A DNA stretch of 64,000 bases from positions 1,054,001 through 1,118,000 of the forward strand of contig JAIUCV010000118.1 in the NCBI GenBank assembly GCA_026724425.1, given 5' to 3'. The notes beneath the pieces were generated by a model. That model did no database searches. It was given only the letters and a program-made list of their open reading frames with translations, and was not told the origin of the DNA. This DNA is from Erythrophleum ivorense. Its lineage: Eukaryota > Streptophyta > Magnoliopsida > Fabales > Fabaceae. The translations under genes were made by a program, and so were the position numbers. Position 1 is the first letter of the stretch; every line of letters starts with the position of its first letter. Shown in pieces: positions 11,005 through 22,779 of this stretch.

Positions 11005-11233
11005 GATAATGAGAATTTGACGTAATTCAATTTTAATTCATGGCTAGCAGTTGTTTTAACATAAGTCGTACATTCAATGTTAACCTTTAGCAAACTAATG
11101 TGTATTTGACTTGTATTTTAATTATGATGCATGTTTGTGACTTGGGGTGATGTTTTGGTTATGAAAAGTCTCTATTTTGTTAGCCATAGATGAATTCAAC
11201 TCTTACTTGGAAGCCTTATTTTGACATACATAC

Positions 11234-11236
<3 letters not shown>

Positions 11237-11268
<32 letters not shown>
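11237..11268. repeat. (TG)16 microsatellite
   Basis: Uninterrupted TG repeat, about 30 bp before the presumed start of the second copia LTR. Confidence 0.95.
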
Positions 11269-11269
<1 letters not shown>

Positions 11270-11300
11270 TTTGATCAAGATTTATGAAATAATATTTTTT

Positions 11301-11490
11301 TGTTATTATTATGTAAATATTACCTTTATTAGGAGAGATATTTAGGGAGAGATCTTCGACATTTACGTAGAATTATTGTTTCCTTATTTTTCTCCTAATT
11401 TTGTGCCTTTTCTTTCTCGTCACCTCTTGTATATATTCAGTTGTTATTTGCCATGAATAATACAATGGATTCATATTGCTCAAAAGCACA
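11301..11490 (+). repeat. Putative 5' LTR of the truncated copia element
   Basis: The right end is well fixed: AAAAGCACA at 11482-11490 is followed at once by the primer-binding site. The left end is a guess at TGTTATTATTATG (11301), giving about 190 bp. With no second LTR the left edge cannot be confirmed. Confidence 0.55.
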
Positions 11491-11502
11491 TGGTATAAGA
11501 GC
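11491..11502 (+). other. Primer-binding site of the truncated copia element
   Basis: TGGTATAAGAGC differs at one position from the usual plant copia tRNA-Met site TGGTATCAGAGC. Confidence 0.85.
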
Positions 11503-11649
11503 AAGAGGATTCAACGAACAACCATTCAACGTTTGGGTTGAATCCGAGTAGAGGGGAATCGCCAAGAAGGATGAATTCTGACTTTGAAGGATCCTTAGCG
11601 TCGGATTTGTGCCAAACTAGTGGTCCCCTTGGGTCCACTACTAGTTTCA

Positions 11650-12945
11650 AAGGTTATGACTGAAAAACTGAATAGGAAGAACTAGTAAGAGTAGGCCCAA
11701 GTTGTGAAGCTTGCAATCAGAGGTTGTGGAAAACTAAGACTGCTCACCAGTGAAATGAAGCAGCTAGAATCTTTGAACTCTACCACTCTAAATCAATGGC
11801 AAACCAATAATCATATGGTGTCCTCATGGCTTGTTAATGCCATAATTCCAACCATCAAGAGAACGTTCATGTTTCTGCCCATAACAAGCGCAATCTGGGA
11901 GGCGGTTTGTGACTCCTAGCTTAATGGTAAAGATGTATCTCAATCAAATGTGATAGAGACAAAACTTTGGCAACTAAAATAGAGGGATAGAGATGTTACC
12001 GACTACTGGCTAGAGATGGTAGCTCTGTGGTAAGAATTGGATTTGAATACAAAGAAGGAATGGTCTTATCCTAACGACGTCGCAAGGTTTAACAAAGGAA
12101 TTGAAAAAGAAAGGGTATTTCAATTCTTAGGTAGACTGAATAAGAACCTTAATAATGTGAAAAGCAGACTTCTAAGTTGCTCTCCATTGCCGTCCACCAA
12201 AGAAGTTTTTTTTTAGGTCAGAAGAAAAGCTTTAGGGAGGAAAGTGATGTTAAAAGATACACCAGAAAAATTAGAATCCTTTGCTATGGTTAGCTGAAAC
12301 TCTAACCACGAGAACAAAGGCTCTAGAGGAAAGATGTGGTGTGATCATTATAAGAAAAATGGTCACACAAAGGACACTTGCTGGGATATACAAGGAAAAC
12401 CAATAGATTGGAAGCCACACAAAGGAAAATCATAGGGATATCAAGCATCAAGTGAGTCTAGTTGTGAGAAGACAAAAGAAGCATCTAGACAATAAAGTGA
12501 TGCTAAACAACTATGTCAAATCCTTAAGATGCTAACTACTTTGCAAAACTATGGTCCATAATAGCCAAAAAAGTGTTCTACAGTAGTAGCTCAGAAAGGT
12601 AATTATTATTTTTGCTTTAAAGGCTTGTTCCATAAAGTCAAATTGGATTGTTGATTCTGGGGCTTTCGATTATATGACCTATAACTCAAGGGTATTTGAC
12701 TCTTATTCTCCTTGTGCTAGACATGAAAAGATTATGATTGCTTACGGTACTTTGTCTTCTATAGCAATAAAAGGAAACATCAAAATTACAGATTCTATAA
12801 AATTAAATTTTGTGCTCCACATACCCAATTTAGACTACAATCTACTCTCTATTAGTAAATTGACTAAACAAGCAAATTGTATTGGTATAATTAGTTTTAT
12901 AATCACTGCAATAGGAGCACATGAGATTTAGGAATATGTAGATAT
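11650..12945 (+). pseudogene. copia gag and protease remnant
   Basis: Gag: from about 11665 K-L-N-R-K-N, then VKLAIRGCGKLRLLTSE at about 11700-11755. Next come N-H-M-V-S-S-W-L-V-N, A-I-W-E-A-V, V-I-E-T-K-L-W-Q, D-Y-W-L-E-M-V-A-L-W and E-K-E-R-V-F-Q-F-L-G. CCHC knuckle at about 12331-12385: C-D-H-Y then HTKDTC. Protease: D-S-G-A at about 12654-12665, shifted relative to the following D-Y-M-T, then G-N-I-K and HIPNLDYNLLSISKLTKQAN near 12815-12880. Stops occur at about 11680, 11918, 11980, 12030 and elsewhere, and the reading frame changes between gag and protease. Related to, but clearly distinct from, the copia element at 4226. Confidence 0.85.
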
Positions 12946-13222
12946 AGTCCAATGAACAAACCCAAATCCACACCAATAGCCAAGATTTCCATTCAATCCA
13001 CTGCTAATAATGAATTGAGGTTTAGGTTTTGTTATTTTTTGAATGATTAGAGGTTGAAATTAGACAAAGTTTTATTTACAATACAACTCAACCTAGCACG
13101 TGATCAGGTTGGGTAAGGTGAAGATGAGTTGAGTGAATTATGTATAATTATAGTTATTGTTCGAGCTAAGTTCAAGCTTTGGTGGTGATATTAAAAACAT
13201 ACAGGTTATTATGCATATATGA

Positions 13223-13246
13223 ATATATATATATATATATATATAT
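13223..13246. repeat. (AT)12 microsatellite
   Basis: Uninterrupted alternating AT. Confidence 0.95.
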
Positions 13247-13535
13247 TTGATACCATCACTTACAATGTTTGAGTTAATTAATTCTAGTCACTTTAATTAA
13301 TTAATTTTTTTGTCTGATCAAAAGAAATTCATAAAATAAAAAAAAAAAATTCTTACAATTTGACTCGAAAATTTTTAAATAATTTGGTGAAGAAGTGCAA
13401 ATAAATTTAAACCTAAATTTTATCAAGTTTTAAAATTAAAGATTTTTGTTGAATCTCTCAATTTTAATGTGATACTTGGTTCTATTCTTTATTTAACAAA
13501 AAAATTATATATGTTTAGGATTCCACTTTCCTATG

Positions 13536-13737
13536 CTGGATGTTTATCACTTCTGCTATAATATATCTCAATTCTCCCTTTCAAATAATATCTATGGGTA
13601 CGAAATATGGCATTATGTACTTATATTCAAACTAATCTGGATGTTTATCACTTCTACCATAATCTATCTTGATTCTTCCTTTCAAATAATATCTATGGAT
13701 GCAAAATATTGCATTTTGTTCTTATATTCAAACTAAT
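13536..13737. repeat. 101-bp tandem duplication
   Basis: Two head-to-tail units, 13536-13636 and 13637-13737, both starting CTGGATGTTTATCACTTCT and ending TTCAAACTAATCT. They differ at roughly a dozen positions by eye. No coding meaning was found. Confidence 0.9.
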
Positions 13738-14805
13738 CTGTAAGAGCTTTTTGCTTTTTTAAAACCATTTTTGTCTTGAGTTTGAAATAGTAAAGAAGCA
13801 ATATGAATTTGGGTTTCAAGTGGTTTTGTGTGTGCATCTAGTGAAAGCCACTCTTCAAAGTACAATATATATTGTTGACTTGTAAGTTGTAACCTATGCG
13901 AATGAAAGAAAATTTTAAGTTGAAATTTTAATTAAAAGAATAATAATTTGAGGTTCTAAATACTTACATCTTCAATTTTTTTTAATTAATGAAACAAACA
14001 TATATTGTAAATGGAAATTAATGAGTTGTTGTTATGATTTAATCTGTGATGTTTACTTAAATTTTTATTTACCACAACCATTTAAGCTGAGCTTAAAGGT
14101 CATAAATATATATGCCTTGTTAGTTATTAATAAAGTTCAGAACATGACATGTGATTAAAATATTTATTTATTGTAATTTAATTTTTATATGATTTTAATG
14201 ATATTTTATATTTTTAATTTGAGTATCTAATCAAGAGAGTGAGCATTAAGTAAGTAACAAAATATTATCCACCATTGTCCAATTAAAAATATCATTAGTA
14301 GATTTATTATTTGTATGATCTTTTGTTAAATAATATTATAATTGTAAGACTTATTTATTAACTTATAAAATTTTTATTTCCATGACATTATTACTGCATA
14401 TACTTGATTTAAACTTTATATCTTATTATAATTTATAAGTTGTTTCGATTATTGTGTAGTAGTTAGTTTTAGCTATATATATTTTTATTTAAGTTCAAAT
14501 ATCAAAATATAAAAAAAAAAAAAGTAAAAATTTGCAACAGTTGGAACTGTTGTGTTAAATTCACTAATCATTTTTTAAACAAAAAGCTATCCTATATTTT
14601 AATTTAATTTTAATTTTTTTACTAAAATACTCTTTATTAACTTAAATACATTTTCTTAAGTTTAAAAATTTTAATAAAATAGAGCATATTTGGATTAGAA
14701 AAATTAAAATTAAACTAAAATATAAAATACTTTTTTGTGTAGTTTGAAAATAGATAGAAAGACTGTGTAATTTACTTTAAAATATATCCATGTCTCTTTA
14801 AATCA

Positions 14806-16320
14806 TCCATTTGACCAAAATACCCTTTCAAGGATAAGATTAATTTTTAAAAATATAACTTATTAAAAAGATTTTAATGCTGTTTTCTTTGTATTAAAAA
14901 TCATAAACTTAATTTGTTCAAAAATTTTATTACATTTAATATTGTGCTAATATTTATTATTATTAATGAGAGATAAAAAGGAAAATGAAGTTTGTTTTTG
15001 CCACATCAGCAGTCACATAAGTATTTAACAGAATTGTGTTGGCTAGAAAAAAAAAAGTTCTAATGGAATAAACAAAAATAAAGACTGGTGTATACTTTTT
15101 TAAAAACTTGTGAATTTTAATGGAAAAAATAAAGTTCAAGAACAAAATAGAATAAATATAAAGTTTTAAAACTAAAATAGTTATCTTTAAAAGTCTAATA
15201 TTTTGTTCTTTTTAAAATAAGCTATATTGAGTATTTGTTTTATCCCATAGCATAAGGACAGACTTGTTTGCCGAAATGACTAAGGAGGTGCAGAAATAAA
15301 ATGGGGAAAAATATATTGAAATGCTTAGGCTTTGCAAAATTTATAATAAAATATTTTAAAAAATAAAATTACCTTCAAGAATTAAAGTTACTGTGACTTA
15401 CTATTAGGTTTAAAAAAATTACTATCAGATTTTGGAAAAATTATAATTTAAGTAACTTTGATAATAATTTTTCTAAAATATAGTAGTAACTTTAGTTTTG
15501 ATAATGATTTCAATTTTTAAAATCTTTTATTGTAAATTTTACAAAATTTAAATTCTTAAATGTAATTTTTTAATAAATTATTTGTGGTTGACCAGTGAAA
15601 GAGGGTGGTTGGAAGGTGATTTGCTAACCTCAAAGAGAATTTTTTAAAATTAACTTCTTTTTGTAATTTCTTTTTCTAATTATGTTAAAACCGAAGAAAA
15701 ATGAGTTTTTTGTAATATCTTTTTACAATCAAATAATAAGAAAAAAGTTCAAAAAATTTAGAATAGTCCTCCTAACCCATTATTTTATTTATTTTTTGTT
15801 CATTATGTAAGTAATTCATTAATAATTTGTTTAAAGAATATATGTTTTAAAATTTAAAAAATATATTTGAATAAGAACACGTGTACGTTCCATTAGCATA
15901 TTTAAAAAGTTCACAAAACATTGTTGAACTTGAACATATATGCTTGTTAAAAAGTATCTTAAATATATTTTTTCACGAATTTCCTATAATCTTGATATTT
16001 TAAAGTGGAAGGAAGATAGAATGAGATTTGAACGAAGATTATTTCATGAATTTCCTATAAGTTCATCATTAAAGCAAAGATAGTGGGACTGGGATGGACA
16101 TGGATGGATGACCTTGACTTTAGAACATGTTGACGTTCAAATTCCCCGCTCAAAAAAGTTGCTTTCCAAGAAGAATCATGCATTGTATATGTTTCTTTCT
16201 AAACATATTGGTCGTCATATATTGTAGCAAATTAAACGTCATGAAACATGATATTGCATTTTTGTTTCGTCAGATTTAAAATTCAGAAAAAGCAGCCCAA
16301 GTATATAAACATAATTGCCA
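14806..16320 (+). repeat. Dispersed module, copy 1 (pairs with 18897-20060)
   Basis: Matching landmarks in both copies, in the same order: a T/A-rich stretch with CATAAACTTAAT, then TTTATTATTATT...GAGA; CAGCAGTCACAT..GTATTT; GATATTTTAAA with AGATAGAATGAGATTTGA; ATCATTAAAGCAA then AGTGGGACTGGGATGGAC and TGGATGGATGACCTTGA; TTGTATATGTTT; AAATTAAAC(G/T)TCATGAAACAT; and AAATTCAGAAAA followed by GTATATA. Copy 1 holds about 700 bp of extra DNA (about 15200-15960). This looks like an old segmental duplication of non-coding, possibly promoter-type, DNA. Confidence 0.7.
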
Positions 16321-16339
16321 TTGTGAAAGAAATAACTCT

Positions 16340-16790
16340 CTCTTTTGTTTTGATCAAATTTAGTGCACGTACTAGTCAATCATTAAAATACTGAATTGAA
16401 CACAATAAGGCGACTGCACTTACAAATCCACTATAGTTTAAGTTACCATATTTGAAAGATGCTTTAAAAAATGACAAAAAAAAAACTTATTGGGGGCAGA
16501 ATGATTCTTTTGCTGAAGTTGTCTTATAAGGCTGGTGGTATCAATCTTGACGTTTTAAAGTGAGAGGAAGATAGAACGATATTTGATTCAATATTATTTG
16601 CAGGAATTTACTTTAATTTTTGTTTGGTTTTCATCATTAAAGCAAAGATTGTGGGATGGACATGGGTGGATGACCTTGACTTTTGGACTAAAATTAATTA
16701 GCTGTACCTGCGCCACAATATAGAACATATTCTTAATGTTCAAATTTTCCATACAAAAGTAGCATTAGACTATATTTGGAAGAAATGAAA
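16340..16790 (+). repeat. Dispersed module, copy 2
   Basis: Landmarks shared with 22780-23221: GATC(A/T)-A/G-ATT-AGTGCAC, GACTGCA.TTACAAATCCACT, GAAAGATGCTTTA, TTGGGGGCAGAATGATTCTT then GCTGAAGTTG, AGATAGAA(C/T)GA, ATCATTAAAGCAAAGAT, GTACCTG(C/T)G and ACAATATAGAACAT. It follows copy 1 almost directly, giving a tandem arrangement. Confidence 0.75.
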
Positions 16791-16929
16791 AGGATAGTGC
16801 AATAAGCAATTTGAGATAAACTCCTGTTTATTTTAATTTTTTTATAACTGGAATGGAATGACAAAATAGAGAATTCAAGACCCCTCGTTACTACCCAAAG
16901 CTCAATTTTTTCTTAATTCCTTCTAGTTG

Positions 16930-17400
16930 AAGGTATGGAAGAGAATAAAATGGACTTTCAAACAAAATTACAATTGAGCTTAGCCATGGTGGTGCTTTCC
17001 CTTCCACTAATTGTGAAGCTACTTATAGCTTCCACGCTTTTGACCCAAGCCTCTCAAGGATTGCCAGTCATTTATTTACATTGTGATAATAAAGCAACTA
17101 TGTGTAGTGCTCTCAATAAGGTCAAAATGGTGAATCTAAACATATAAGTGTAAGGCATGATTAAGTTAAATATTTGATTTGTAACGAAATAATTACATAT
17201 CAATATGTGAAAATAAGTGATAATTTGGCAAATTTTTTTACAAAAAGGCTTGCTAAAGAATTGATGATGAAAACAAGTGAAAAATTGAGATTAAACCTTT
17301 TAACAAGAATTACCAATAATAAAAATCTAACCTTTAATTGGACCAAATTTAATTTAAAAGTTCAATAGGTAAAAATAAGTTAATTACTAATAAGTGGTCC
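16930..17400 (+). pseudogene. copia RNase H C-terminal fragment with downstream leader to a lost 3' LTR
   Basis: Seen: H-C-D-N-K-A-T-M at about 17080-17104 (RNase H motif CD(S/N).AT); then, in a shifted frame, ICNEIITYQYVKISDNLANFFTKRLA at about 17177-17253 (read in segments, family pattern I..YV.I.DNLADPLTKGLA); then K-T-S-E-K-L-R-L-N-L. TTCAATAGGTAAAAATAAGT (17362-17381) resembles the stretch that follows pol in this copia lineage. The short upstream frame starting at 16935 is the damaged N-terminal part of the same domain. The pattern differs from the RNase H of the 4226 element, so this is a third copia lineage. No LTR was found. Confidence 0.65.
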
Positions 17401-18162
17401 TAGACACTAGAAAATACACATATTTAGCTACTCTAGGTTTAGTGTATATTATAAAAATTTAGTGTTTACAATGAGTAAAACACTTAATGGATTCCAAAAA
17501 AAAAAAAAGCTAAAAAGATTAAGGGTTATGAGAATTCCACCTATGTGTGAACATAAAGAGTGGTGCTACTTCTAGCAAGAATTTGGGATTGATTGTTGGA
17601 AATGTTCATGAAAAGTCTAGAGTGAAACATATAGCCATTTAAGTATTGAAAATTTTCTATAAACTTTTTAAATGTTATACATAATACTGTGTGTGTTATG
17701 TTTTCATTGTTAATGCAAGAATTGTGACTCAATGCTTCAGGGCAAATATCAATTTTTTAATACCTAGAAGTACTTACGCTTACAGCATATTTAAGTTGAA
17801 AGGCATTTATCTTTATAAGTAACTTTATGAATTATATATACTTAGTTTTTCAATCTAAGTGAAAGTTTGTTAAAGATATAATGAAGTTGAAAAACAAAGT
17901 TACAAATGTGTGTGTACGAATGTGTAGTTTAAAGTTTGACATTAGATATATCTAAAGGTTGAGACTGGCTTTTCCCGTTAATAGGCTATACAAAGCCAAG
18001 ATTGGCCCTTTTAACCAAAAATAAGAAAGTGGTGACACCCAAAATTTATTATAAAAAAAAAGAGGGAAGGTTGATATAGCATATGGAGAAAATAGTTTTG
18101 GCGGCACAGGATTTTGGCCAATTTTTTTTGGTGATATTGACATAAAAAGCCCGCACAAAACT

Positions 18163-18163
<1 letters not shown>

Positions 18164-18200
<37 letters not shown>
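18164..18200. repeat. (TTA)12 microsatellite
   Basis: Uninterrupted trinucleotide repeat. Confidence 0.95.
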
Positions 18201-18896
18201 TTCTTTGTTCCTTCACTGTGTTTCAATATGTATCTGGTCATCTAAAGTGCTTGAAGCCCTCAAGTATTGATAATTAAAGTGTCTCAATGGACATAACATG
18301 TCATTATTTGTTAGTCGATACCACTTAAAAATATTGAGATTTTATACTTTTTTATTTTATTGATTTTTATACACAATTCTTTAATAATTTTCTATAATCA
18401 AGTTAAACATAAAAATCTTAAAATTTAATGTCATATTTATACTCGAGTAAAATATCATAGAATATAAGTACTAATGTATAAAATTATTATTATCCAAGTT
18501 ACAATTATGCACAAAATATTTTTGAAAAAAAGATCGTAATGCATAACTACCCTTTTGAATAAGTAACCGTTTTTTACACAAGTTTTCAAAGTCTCGTTTA
18601 ATATACAGGAAGTTAAATATGAAAATAGAAATGGAAAGAAAAAATATACTTTCAGAGATTAAAAATAATTTTAATGCTTTTATTTTTAAAGATTGAATAA
18701 GTTGTATTTTAAAGCAAGTTGTGTCTAGGTGCCTACTAGATGAATTGAAAAGAAAAAGGGCTTGTTGGAAAAGGAAAAAAAATGAATTGGGGTTTTTTTT
18801 TTCTAAGCTAAATTATTCTTCTTTTTCTAAGAGATTATTTAATTATATTGCCTTCATCTTTATTATAAAAATATACACATGCATTTCCTAAAAACA

Positions 18897-20060
18897 CCCG
18901 TTGACCTAAATATTCTCTAAAAAGAATAAAATTAATTTCTTGTAATAAAAATTTTATTTATTAAAAAATATATTTTTTAAAATTTTATTATTATATTGTT
19001 ATTTCATGTTAAAAAAATAAACTTAATCCATTTAAAAATTTTATTAGAGTTAAGACTTGTTTATATTTATTATTATTGAGAGTTAAAATAGAAAGATGAA
19101 GTTTTTTGTCCCTAATGAAGAAAGAAGATGAAGCAATTGATTTGGATGTCACATGTATGCTTATTTGGTTAGATGATGTAAATAGAAAGAAAATATAAAA
19201 ATTGGCTAAATGAGAGTAGATAGAATATAAAATAATTTTTATATTCTTATTTTTAAAAATATAATTTGATGGTTAAAATAGTGATTTAATAGGTAGAATA
19301 ATGATTATAATTATATAATAAATATTATATAAACTATATAAAATGAATACATTTACATTGTAACCAATTAAACAGTGCCATGTGTATATTTATGTCTTAT
19401 GGCAGTAGGTTAATTATTTGTCATGACAGCGGTCACATTACTATTTGACAAAGTTGGCTAACGGTGTTAGTAAAAGAGGATTGATGTGCAACTTCTTTTA
19501 TAAACTTTGAAGTTTAATAAAATAAAATTATGGGACCACAATAAAATTTGAAATGAAGTTTTCAGACTAAAATAGAGTTTTTTGCCAAGCTGTTATCACA
19601 AAAGATTTTCAAATCAGAAGAGATTCTTTATGCAACTCATTGGGAACAGAATAATTCTTTGCTGAAGTTGTTTTGTAAGATTGTTCATATTAATCTTGAT
19701 ATTTTAAAATGGGAAGATAGAATGAGATTTGATCCAAGATTACTTACTTGAATTTCCTATGAATTAATCATTAAAGCAAGGACAGTGGGACTGGGATGGA
19801 CTTGGATGGATGACCTTGATTATTGGACCAACAGTAATTTGCTGTGCCTGTGCCATAGTATAGAACACAATTTGCTTTGGGCAGTTTTGCTAGAAGGATC
19901 ATGCATGCCTTGTATATGTTTTTCTATTCCCGCTTATGGGTTTGGTCTTCCTAAACTTGAAGCAAATTAAACTTCATGAAACATAATGTTGCTTTTTAAT
20001 TTCATCAGATTTTAAATTCAGAAAAGGCTGCCCCAGTATATATTGATCACATTGTATTTA
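18897..20060 (+). repeat. Dispersed module, copy 3
   Basis: Pairs with copy 1 (14806-16320) over its whole length. It also has the CATTGGGAACAGAATAATTC/GCTGAAGTTG block (about 19638) found in copies 2 and 4. Near its end, AAATTCAGAAAAGGCTGCCC followed by AGTATATA matches the end of copy 1. Confidence 0.7.
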
Positions 20061-21303
20061 ATTACATCAATGAAAAAAAGAGAGACCAGATGTATCAATT
20101 TAATTATATACAGAAAGTTTTTCAAATATTTCAGACAAGTCTAATTCGCCATCTCTGTGGAAACATTTCACAATCCAATTTTAGTTACCATGCAAACTTT
20201 AAGTCAAGAATAAAATTAAACCCTTAATTTGCCCACACAAAATTTGTTAATCTGAAATTTATTAGAGGATTGATGCCTTGCTGAAATGGCCTACATAAAG
20301 GCATTGGTTAGAAGTCTTTCCTTTGGCTCTGCTTCTGTTTATTCCGAGTTCAATTGCTACCCTTGGTTTAAAAAAAAGAAAAAAGGCAAAGTTCAATTGC
20401 TACTCTATTGAAATTAATTAGTATAATTTTGACCTTTAATATTTGGATGTGCAAGTTAATGTTATTCTATGAATAAGTATTAAGGATGCGATGATTAATT
20501 TATTAAGAAGTATTAGTCAAGGTTCATGCAACTAATGGTTAAACTTATGCCAACGGAGGGTTTCAACTTTCAATCTATATGACTTTGCAATCAAAAGAAC
20601 GAAAAGGTAAGTGAAATTATCAGTGTATATAATTATTAAGTAATTAACAGAAGCTGCTTAATTATTTTCATATTATTTAGAGAAAATTGCATACATTCAC
20701 TCTAATTTTTGCCTTAGGTCTCCCAATCTAAAAAGAAAATCGCAATTGATCTTGATCTATTAGCCTTGTTGCAATAAGTGTTCTATTGTATAAATTTAAA
20801 AACTCTATAAAATTACTAAAACACACTTCCTATTATTTAATCTATTGTCTCTGTTTAGTGGCCCTTGTATTTAAAAAACAAAAAACAGAACCCATTTTCT
20901 TCTCCCCTCTATCTTCTCCAATAAATATATTGAGGGCTTTAAGATTTTATTTTTGGTACTATGATAAAAGAAACTGGACACAACTAATTCCAAAAATCAC
21001 TTTATTCTACTGCTTCAATTAATTTTGACTAGGGTTCTGAATTTAATTTCTAATCTGATTAAATTATCTCGGGTATAGCGTGACAAGTGGGCGTCAAGTC
21101 GAATCTAAAGGAAGAGCAATACGCATAAATGAAGGGAAGATTCCAACTTTTGTCCCAACTATGACCACTTCTGCATCTAATTCAAACACGAAATGAACAC
21201 TCTCATCACTATATATCAGAACATGGGCGATGATGATGTGGTAGGGACTTCGACGAACAAAGAACTGAGTTTGGATGACAATAATGTTAGTGTTTGATTT
21301 TGA

Positions 21304-21790
21304 AATTCGTTAAATTTTTAAAATTAGTTGTCTTTTTGTTTGCTTGTTTTTTTTATTTAAACCATGACACCACAGACAAAGTGATGGTCTCATGGATAAA
21401 TTCACTGGGAAAGAAGAAGAGAAGAAAAAAGTGACATTGAATAGTAAATATTTATCTTAATTAAGGACTATAAGTTAGTAAAAATGATAGTAAAAAACTT
21501 TAAAAATTAAAAATTTTCTAAAGGATTAAAGAATTGAAAGTTTTAAAATTTGTTAAACTTTTAAAATTCGTTGTCTGTTTTTTTTTTTAACCATAACACC
21601 ACAGACAAGGTGATCATCTCATGGATAAATTCACTGGGGATGATGAAGAGAAGAAGAAAGTGATATTGACTAGTTAAAATTTCTCCTAAGGTCTATAAGT
21701 TATTAAAAAAGATATTAAAGGATCTTAAAAATTAAAATTCCTTTGAAAGACTAAAGAATTAAAAATCACATTCATATTTTTTAAAGTTAC
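21304..21790 (+). repeat. About 242-bp tandem duplication containing a short conserved open segment
   Basis: Unit 1 starts near 21304 and unit 2 near 21546. Both have a T-run, then CACCACAGACAA(A/G)GTGAT, then CTCATGGATAAATTCACTGGG, a GAAGA-rich stretch, and a TAAAAATTAAAA tail. In both, the frame starting AA(A/G)-GTG-AT reads KV(M/I)(V/I)SWINSLG, continues with basic residues and stops at a TGA at the equivalent place. That is compatible with a relic exon end but is not evidence of a gene. Confidence 0.75.
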
Positions 21791-22779
21791 AATTTGATTA
21801 TAAAAGTACTTTGGATTTATTATTTTTGGATGAAAATACCATCACAACATTAAGAAGATTAGATTGTAATTTTAAAAAATGAGTAATAATTTTTAGAAGC
21901 ATTAGTGGTAATTTTTTTAATCTTTTAAAAAAATTTTGATTTTTAAAATCTTTTAATGTCATTTTTACTAACCTATGGTTCGTAAGAGGAATTTCTCAAT
22001 AAAATGGATATTTTAATAATTTTATGTAGTCACAATTTTTAAATTTAGATAGCAGGGAACTTATTATAATGAACTGAGTTGCTACATTTTTAGATTAGAG
22101 GTTTGGGCCATATATTGTTTGACGCTCTGGTTACTTTGTGAAAATTTGCTTCATTTTTCTTCACAAAATGACCTTAGGCCTACAAGAGAACAAGCCATAC
22201 ACGGTTAATTTTGCTTTCTAAAATATGAATGTTTTTAAATTTTGTAAAATATATATTAGAATGGAAACACCTGTACATTCATTAGTATATCTAAAAGTTT
22301 ATAAAAACATGTGTTTTTTTTTTCCTAAAAAACTTGTTTAAAAAGTAAGCTTAAATGCCATCATCCTTACAATTTAAAAATAAATAATATTGTCCTTCTA
22401 TCTTTCTAAATGATTCAATTCTTGTTTTTGAATTATATCTTTATCTAAAATTTTAACATTAAATTTGATACTTTACCGACTTAAATGCCATCATACTAAG
22501 TGCATAAACAATATTTAAAGCAAAATTTAGTCAACATTAATTTAGGATGAATGATATGACAGAAGGACAAAATTAGGTCATTTCAAAAACTAGAAGAGCA
22601 AAATGTGCCTCCTTTGAATTAGGAGCATAAAATTAAAAATTTTATAAAATTTAAAAGGAACAAAAGAAAGTCTAAAATTATATCAAATATAAATTTATAA
22701 ATTTTATTGTTTAAAACATAAAGGTTAAAATACCATAATAAAAAAAATCTAATTTTTTTATTAGAATTGAGATCATAAA

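Larger units (their letters stand above)
9767..11300. other. Gene-free stretch, with two dinucleotide microsatellites
   Basis: I recognise no coding motif. Small landmarks are an A-run at about 10700, an (AT)n tract at 10987-11004 and a (TG)16 tract at 11237-11268. The right terminus of the Harbinger element should lie in or beyond this stretch, but I could not identify it. Confidence 0.5.
11301..12945 (+). mobile_element. 5' half of a second Ty1/copia retrotransposon (LTR, PBS, gag, protease), truncated
   Basis: A putative LTR (11301-11490) is followed directly by a tRNA-Met-type primer-binding site (TGGTATAAGAGC), then gag and the start of protease. Integrase, RT, RNase H and the 3' LTR are missing: homology fades at about 12900-12945 into AT-rich DNA. 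The truncation point lies where family members read R-x-I-G-x-A-x-E-x-x-G-L; here A-I-G-A-H-E-I follows the protease directly, so an internal deletion is likely. No 3' LTR copy was seen in the window. Confidence 0.75.
12946..16929. other. Very AT-rich gene-free stretch
   Basis: Long A- and T-runs with stops in all frames and no recognisable domain. It contains an (AT)n tract (13223-13246), a 101-bp tandem duplication (13536-13737) and two copies of a dispersed module (14806-16320 and 16340-16790), described separately. Confidence 0.6.
17401..22779. other. AT-rich gene-free stretch with repeats
   Basis: No gene recognised. It contains a TTA microsatellite (18164-18200), dispersed module copy 3 (18897-20060) and a roughly 242-bp tandem duplication (21304-21790). 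An ATG at 21224 opens a short frame (M-G-D-D-D-V-V-G-T-S-T) that could be a relic first exon, but nothing supports a gene. Confidence 0.5.

Noticed and set aside
11301..17400. Joining the truncated copia at 11301 and the RNase H fragment at 16930 into one element
   Set aside because: The gag/protease and RNase H motifs belong to different copia lineages, and the 4 kb between them has no integrase or RT trace.
21210..21224. TATA-like CTATATAT just upstream of an ATG
   Set aside because: It lies only about 10 bp before the ATG, too close for a normal plant TATA box, and such strings are common in this AT-rich DNA.
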